Shown here: piece by piece, positions 8,585 through 17,500 of the stretch
Layout of the letters: the number at the start of each line of letters is the position of its first letter
Numbering within the stretch: position 1 is the first letter of the stretch
DNA from: Carposina sasakii
Lineage: Eukaryota; Arthropoda; Insecta; Lepidoptera; Carposinidae
Assembly: GCA_014607495.2 (NCBI GenBank)
Contig: CP053156.1
Span: 13,640,001 to 13,704,000, forward strand
Reading direction: 5' to 3'
DNA length: 64,000 nt
Notes under the pieces: model-generated
Seen by the model: the letters and a program-made list of their open reading frames with translations, nothing else
The model's database searches: none
Told to the model about the DNA's origin: nothing
Made by a program: the position numbers and the translations under genes

Positions 8585-11500
8585 CTGTAAGAAATAAAAA
8601 AAATATAAACCTATCGGCAGAACAGAAATGACTATGTCAACATCCTCATTTAACATAATACATGAAGTAAGAAATGACAAAAAGGAGTCTTCATAATTGT
8701 TAGCGACGACGCCTAACAGCCTACATCTAGCGGCGGCGGCGACGCGACGCATCATAGTTATAGCACAGTTTATCTTTGTATTAGGAATAGGGTTTCATTT
8801 AATATTTGTAATTGGTTAATTAGGTTAAGGTTGTAAATAAAGGATATTACTGTTTTATAATTTCATTCCCCTCAGCTAGAGCTCGGGCCTATGTGCACTA
8901 GAGTTAGAGTCAAGTAATGCAGGTTAAGTTTACATAACATAGGGCCTAACATAGGTAGGATCTCTTAGATGACCTAGGTTTCGAAAGTACAGATAAATAT
9001 AGCGTAGGGATAAACCGGATGCCTAGGTAAGAATAAGAATGGAAATTTAGCCAAAGTCTGTAGAGAGAATTTAGACTCAAAAGTTCTAGACCTACCAGGG
9101 GCGGAGAGAGAGTACGCGATACGTGCGAAAGAGATAGATGTACCTACATAATTGAAACTTGCAATAAACTATATAGCGCGGGCGGACTTCCAGTGAAATA
9201 AATAAAGGCCGCGTTGCAGCCAAATTTCGTGGTGATCCAGAACCAATTTCTGAGGCGTGCCACGGGTTCCCCGTGGTACGTCCGGACTTGGATCTGCATC
9301 GCGACCTCGAGGTAGACCCTCCGTAAATCAACGCTTCACGTCGCTTCTTTGAGCTTATCCCATCACACCAACCCGCTGGTTGTGAAAGCCATTACCTACC
9401 AACCCCGTCACTACCTACGGGGCAGAGACACGTCCCCGGGTACTCGCGGAGAGAGCCATTACGGCGTACGCGTTTAATAGCCCCCGCGTCAAGCGCAACC
9501 AATGCGGCGCCCCGTCGGAGGGGACGCCGCCAACCTCTCATAGATCAACACACACCAGTACAGGTGACTACAAATAATTGACTCGTTTGGCCAACACAGC
9601 CCCACCGCTTGCAGGGTTCTTTAGCGGTGGGTTTTCCAAACTTAGTAGGTATCAAAATAGCGCGGCATCGACCCTACCGCCATCCTACAAATAGTCATAA
9701 AAAACTAGTCCAGACAATGCCCCAGCCGATCTGGGGTGCACTGGTCGCGTAGGTTTAAATTCGGTTGTGCGCCTTCAGCGCACAAAGTAGCCGGTGAAGA
9801 TGCGTTGCGATTATCATTCAAAAAAAAAAAAAAAAAAAAAGCCAAATTTCGTTCATTACAACCGCGGCTCCCGAGTGAGCTGGAAGCTTTGCCCAACGCT
9901 GCCTTTAAGAATAATCCATCGTTTTTCTACTACGGCACATCCCCAACAACATACAGTCCACACAGTGACCACTGTCCTCGCCATAGCTCATCGAGCCAGG
10001 GCTGTGCGCCAAAATAATTATAACATAGACGTAGCATGTAATAAACAAAGTGACTTCGCGCTGTCTGTATGTCCCTATGTATGCTTAGATCTTTCCAACT
10101 ACACAACGGATTTTGATTCGGTTTTTTAAAATAGATAGTGTGATTCAAGAGAAAGGTTTATATGCACTGCACCCGTACGAAGCCTATCTATTTTATCTGT
10201 ACCCACCTGTAAAGCTACAGGCAGTTTCCCCTGAGCGCTCGGCGCAGGCACCACGGCGGCAGGCGCGCCGAGCACGTTGAGCAGCATGGAGTAGAGGACG
10301 GCGGGCGCGGCGCACAGCGAGCCGCCATGCCGCGGCGCCGCGGATGACCAGCACGGGTACAGGAGCACACCGTTATCGCCTAGTGTGCGCTGGTCATGTT
10401 AAAATATAAGATCATATTATTATAGCAAAACATTGTTGTTGTACGAGTCCTATGCTAATTATGCGGGGTTTCAATAAAATGCATGTAAGAGTCGACTGAC
10501 GAACTCAGGGGTGGTTCCTTCATACAGCATGTAAAAAAGTGCCATAAAAGTAAAACATACACATTGTTTTGTTTCTGAAATGGGGCAACCAGAACTGCAG
10601 GACACGAAAGAAATGAAGGCCCTTTATACATAACAGCTATAATGTTAGTAATGTATATGACATTCCAAGATACGTTATAATAGCTGTTGTGTATGGCCTC
10701 TTGAATACTTGTATGAGAGACATCATTATTACTGTATTAAATTCTAAGAACCATAGTTCGAGAAACTAGTTTGACAAGTAAGTGACAGATAAAGGGTTAC
10801 CAGAATTAGAAGAAATTAAATAGTGACCGAACTTGTACATCTCAACTATACCCTCAAAATTGGTCAGAAGTGGTCATATGGTCCTATCGGCCCTTGGTGC
10901 TCTGCCTACCCCGTAGGGGATAAATAGTGATGTTATAGTCGGTATCGATAAATGTCGATAATTATTATAATCAATTAAGACTTGACTGTATGAATTGTTT
11001 CTATTGTATTATTTGTAATTTCATATTATAGTTAATAAAGAATAAGTGCTCATACTGGAACCCAAATACTGTTGTACAGATTGCAAATACGTTTCGTAAA
11101 AATGATGCTAATAAACATTTTACCTACATTTTTTGGCAGAATGATAACATGTGTTCTCTAGTATTATTACTCCAGCAGAGTCAAGTAGTTTACTTCGAGG
11201 AAAAAGTGTGCTATCTGCAAAATGAAATTCAGACACTTGTCTTTCATCGTTCAAAATGAAAAGGAAATAATATTACAAGCATACATACATATAATCACGC
11301 CTTTATCCCTTACGGGGTAGGCAGAGCACCAAATAATATTACGAACGCCAAAAATATAAAAACAAGCAATTTTCTTATATTGTATTGTAATATTATACCT
11401 CGTACTGTAAATTAATTAACAATTTGATAATTTTAATAAAAAAACATACATATACGTAAAATACCAATCTGTATTTTTTTTTAAATCGATACGTACAGCA

Positions 11501-14500
11501 TTAGCCCGACCATAGAAACATTTGTGCAAAATGAACTGTCAAACTAGTCTTCTCAAAGTATGGTTTCGAGTATAGTAGCTGCCGTGTGTGAGGTGCTTAA
11601 GGTAAGTTGCATGTAATATGAAAAGTTATTAAAAAGTCAAAATCAAATTTTAACAAAGACTAAACGTATTCTATTGGAATATTTTTATTAAATATCGGTT
11701 AGGTGGTAAAATTTTAATATTGCAAAGAAAATTATGTAAATACCTCTAACTCTTCTCGTAATATTTGTCCTTTGTCACAATAATACTGTTGACGGGAATC
11801 TGGTATAAAAAGCCGCGAACGCTGGATCAACGTGAATCCAAGTCCTTGTAGTGTGCGGGAGCCACCTCCAAATATAGATTTTAATAGCTCCATTAATAAA
11901 CTTTTATCACGCTAAAAACAAAAAAAATGCTTAGCATTAGAATAACTAACTATATTAAAATGATTTACACAACCATTTATACAACCGTTAATAAATAAAA
12001 TAAAAAACATGCTATTTGCGTAATGTGTATCGTTTAAATAAATATTAAAATGGAAATTTAAAAATAAAGATGAAGTAATATTTGTATTTTTTTAAATTAC
12101 GTTTCTTTTGAATTGGTGGTTCAGCGCACGAGCGCAACATTGGCAAATATGAACGCACATGAATTTATTAGAATAGCCAATGAATTTATTAGAATAGAAA
12201 CCCCTAACTTTTAGGGAGTTTTTATATTCTTGTATCATTAAATTACGTTTCTCTTTTTTTTAATAGTTTATCCCGAAGGTAAGGCAGGGGGAACTAAGCC
12301 CATACAGCCATTGACTTTAGTAAATGATTTCTGAATTTATGATGGATGATAATGATGATGATGAATGGAAACGTCGGAAAAATCCTCAAGAATGGATGTA
12401 AAATTAGTCGAAATGAAAATTAATTGCAGAAACAACTTACATGAGCCCATGAAGATATGGTATTCAGACTAAAGTTTTTCTTGGCTTACCTGCGTATAAA
12501 ACCATGCATACGCACTAGATTCACATCACAAGCAAACAAAATATAACTTATCTACCAGAAAACATCACTTTACGGACACATGCAAGCCATTTACAAATTA
12601 ATTTTGATTTTCGCATGAAAATTACACCCGCACCCTTCCAGCTTTTCCCGCCGAATCTAAATCATGTTTAATTCCGCGGTCCTTTTCTTATTTTTATTAG
12701 TTTATCCCGAAGGAATGGCAAGGGGAACTAAGCCCATATAGCCATTGTCTTTAGTAAATGATTTCTGGATTTATGATGGATGATATTGATGATGATGAAT
12801 GGAAACGTCGGGAAAATCCTCAAGAATGGGTGTAAAATTAGTAAATATAAAAAAGAATAGCAGAAACAAGTTACATGAGCCCATGAAGAGATCGTATTCC
12901 GACTAAAGTTTTACTTGGTTTACCTGCATATAAACCCATGCACACGCACTTGATTCACAGAAAACATCACTTTACATGCAAGCCATTTACAAATAAATTT
13001 TGATTTTCACAAGAAAATTACACCGGCACCTTCCAGCTTTTCCCGCCGAATCTTCCGCCTTAGATTATATACCTACTAAGCATTCCGCTGCGTTCCAAAA
13101 ACATTTTTTTTTCATATCTGAATTTAACTAAAAATACCTACAGTGGCTTAGACTATGTATGTACTAGAAATGAAGAATAAATTAATATCAAGACGAAATA
13201 AAAAATAAGTAGTAACCTAACCTACCTTTGGATCAGCTGGATCTTGCAGTAAATTTGGCAAGTCTTTCATACTAAAGAATTCCGATATAGAGATTTCTAC
13301 GGAGTCTTCGAAGCCCTTGAATTTTTCCTGGAACCAATACAAACATAAATAACTCCATCTAGCGAGACTAGACGTAAAGAGCGCGTATACTTAAATAATC
13401 TACTTGCGTGTCTTTGCTCGTACGTGCCTTTACATGATATCAAAGAGTAAATGTGTTTAACTATGTATAGGCGCAGATAGGTATAAAGAATGCATGCTTA
13501 GCGAGTACTATTTATGTCACCTACGAGGGCTGTGATGGATGAACTCTCTCTACCTCTATCTGCTATATGTAGAGGAGTAAGATGTTATAGAACTGCCTCG
13601 ATGCACCATGAGACTTGCCGGTACCTCACAGTTCCAGTTCTTGACCGTTACATAGGAACTGTGAGGTAAGTCTTAAGATACATCGAGGCAGTTAGTAGGA
13701 CATTGGGGTCGATTCTGACCGTCACACTTAAACGTAAACCTAATCTGAGTCAGGTCTATCTCTCTCCGTTCTTAACATAAATGGCTGAGAGAGAAAAGGA
13801 CAGGTAGTACTCATTTTATGTTTAGGTTTAAATGTGAGAGTCAGAATCGACCATATTAGCACTCTATGACAGCTTATTCCTCTATGACTATATTCAGTGT
13901 ATAGAGTGAACGCTTCGGCCTACCTCCCGTATCCTGCATCCTCTGGTCTTCAGATAACGTGCGGCGTGCGTGACGGCGGACGTGACGTCACGTGACGGCG
14001 GCGCCAACGCTAGCGAAGCGGAACGCTTCCGTCATGTAGAATACCTGCGATGGGGATTGGTAGGTCTAGATGTTATAGGCACAAAAGAATACTACGTATA
14101 GATTGGTGTGTAGTAGAACAGGTATGAGTTATGACACAAGTCAAAATGAAGGAAACAAAAAATCTAGAAACCATGTTCGATGCAGGTTACCTAATTGAGA
14201 GGGTTTATTCCGGTCGTCCCCACCCTGTCCTTATCCCCACTGGTTTCGTTCGTGCCCAGCAATGATGATTAGAACTTTTATTTAATAAGAGATTTTGAAC
14301 AATGTTTTTGATTGAATGAAAATAATTGTAAAAGACTGGGGTAGTCGTCACTACTGGGGACTAACGAAACTTTTTTCCCCACTCGTCCCCAGTGGGGACG
14401 ACAGGGTGGGGACGACCGGGGATAAACCGAGGACATCAGCAATAGTCGGTATTTTCAAATACGCTGTGATTTTAAAAGTCTGATAGCTACGTGGAACCGT

Positions 14501-17500
14501 AGGGAAGTCTGAAGGACCCTGACCTAGATTTAAAGATTATGTTTAGTAAGTTTGAGGGTCAGAGTCGATCACAATGTGTGTACCTCACCTGTAAGCCCGC
14601 CATATCGACGGGTTCCCCCAACCTCAGTCCCGCAGCGCGCGGTCCCGCTAGCGCGGTAACTAGAGGCGCGAGATCCCGAGCCGAGCGGGACAGCGGCCCG
14701 CAACACAGCAGGCGGGCACAACGCGGGTCCGCGGGGAGAGGCACGTGGTGACTCGTGGGGATTATACCTGCAGACAGCTGATGTGATCAACTGGGGCTTA
14801 AAGGTTTTACATCAAACGAATACAACATCGAGCGAATGTAAAATTGATACCAAATTAAAATTGTCGAGAACCTACTTAAGTGAAGCGTCAAAAAGTACGT
14901 CAGCTGCACCATTACGTCAGTAGCCTACATCTCCTTCCGTACAACGTCAACTGAGGAAATTCAAACGTTCCTTCAGGCGTATCAAAGCAAACTGTCATTG
15001 ATAGGCATTATGACAGAATCTCTGAACAGTTCTGGCTACCCCTATTCGGTTTTACTCCCCTGCGCTATATGTATGTAAACGTCATCTACAAAAACTATGT
15101 GTGTGACTGACCGGGCGTGGGCTTGTGTCCGTACAGTCCGCAGAAGGCGGCCGGCACCCGGATGGAGCCGGCGATGTCGGACGCCACGCCGAAAGGGCTT
15201 GCTGCGCTCGATACTAGAGCCGCCTGAGGAATAAGGCGTATACTTATCTACCTACAACTGTTGAGAACATTGTTGTTGAATACCATTGTTACGGCTTCGC
15301 CTTTACCAGCACTTTCCACCACTGCGCCATCTTCTTCACGTACCTGTTTCCAAGTTGTACCTCATACACACAAATTGTTACTTTTCTATTTCTTGCCTCA
15401 TAATAAGTTTAAAGAAATTTCAGTTCTTGTCATCTTTACAACCAAAATCTTTCTAGCTATCAAAGTGTAAACAATGGTCCTTCGAGCCCCACCGCGCTTC
15501 TGCGCCCCACTGCGCTGCTAAAGGTGAAGCCGTAACATTATTCTTCTAGTTCACTTGCAAAAATTCAGGGCGTATCTATTAAAATGTGTCGTTTACTCGA
15601 TTTTACATTAATCATAATCATCATTAATATTTCAGCAACAAGTCTGCTGAACATAATAGGAATCGATCATACATCGCCTGCCAAAGACTGCAAGAAATCT
15701 GCCATCCAACCATGGATGTTGGTTTACCCTTGTTTGATTTTGTGTACCTATTAAAAGAATTGCAAAGAAAAAAGTAATAAATTTTATTATTAAGTAAGGT
15801 AAATAATATTTACCTATTTACTAAATATTGTAAGGGTAAAGGTTATTATCTTCTTTCTTGATCCTCTATGCTTGGGGTCAGCTAATAATCGACTTCCAAT
15901 AACTTGACACAAACAAATTAACCAAATAGACCAAGAATAGTCTCAATGCACATACCTTCGCCCCCTGAAGATCCTCCACACGTCCTATCCAAATCGTACG
16001 GGTATTTGTCCGTCCCTTCAACAGGTTAGTAGTCTCCCAACCTAGACACAGTTCGGGACAGTTGGACACAAGCAGCGGTATGGCTCCCGCAAGCTGGGCA
16101 TTAGCTACTGCCATATAAATCAAGCATAGAGTCTTAACCAACTTACCTCGCCACCCGAAGACCCTCCACACGTCCTATCCAAATCGTACGGGTTATTAGT
16201 CCGTCCCTTCAACAGGTTAGTGGTCTCCCAACCTAGACACAGTTCGGGACAATTGGACACAAGCAGCGGTATGGCTCCCGCAAGCCTGGCGTTTGCTACT
16301 GCCCCGCCGTCGTGGGAGGCGCGGCGACCTGCCCATTCGAGGCAGCCTACCGCGTTTGAGAGGCCTGTGGAGAGGGGGACCTATTTGAGAATATATTTGG
16401 TGGTAATGGAAGGTTGGAGGATGGCAGAGATTAAGGCCTGCGATATGGAACCTTGACCGTATGTATGTGGGTAGAGGTGAAAGGGGGAAGCGGGTATGAA
16501 CGTAGCTGTACGTCGTTCTCACAAACATAACCTAAGGAAATCGAAACCAACTGGTCTATATAATGTCCTAACAATAGAAATATAACCTAATTTCTATTGT
16601 CCTAACTTATAAAGATAAATCGGGAGAGTTGACGAAACACATGTGCCTAGTAAAATAGAGTTCATCGAAGGTCATGCTTGAAGAGTTAGTAGAGCTGTAT
16701 GCTCTTTGTAATTTTTATGGAAAAGCTGTACAGAAGGTTAGAGGCTTGAATTAATTTTGCCGCTATCATGCAGTTAGCATTTTAATGTAGGTATCTACAC
16801 TTTCTAAAGCATCACAGTTTGATAAATTGGATTTCAAATTAAAAACTGGAAGGTACAGTGAATATAGGTATAAAAACAGACTTCTTATAAATGTTATAAA
16901 ATTATTAATAAAGAAATGGAAAAAATTCTTCACCCGAGTGGGAATCGAACTCACGACCACTGCATACCGTGCCAGTTGCTCTAACCACTGAGCTACCGGG
17001 TCAATTACTCTGATGACGAATTTTACCATCTCTTTTCTAAATTACATATTGGCAACGTTATTTTTCATCCCGATAGCTATACACTAGCCAAATCTCGGTA
17101 AACAAAGCTGAATCCCTCAGCACAATGTTTAAAGATGAAACGATCAACCATATCCTAACGGATTATATTAATGGAGAAGTGTTTAATTTATCTTAGTTAA
17201 GATATTATATATTATAAAATTATTAATAAAGAAATGGAAAAAAATATTATATTACTTATTAATACTCACCAGCGACAGAACAACTCTCTTTCACCGTAAA
17301 CGGCACACCCAGGAACGGCTTCTCAACCTCCAGCTGCTTCAAAGTTCCACGTCCCATCCTTCCTAGCTTCTGCCAGCATTCGGTCGACTGCTTTCGCATC
17401 TTCAAGTGCGGCTCTGTATCTCTCGTCGACAACCGCATTTATGTACGGATTTACCTCTTGGACGCGATCTATGAACGTCTTTACCACTTCTTCGCTTGAT

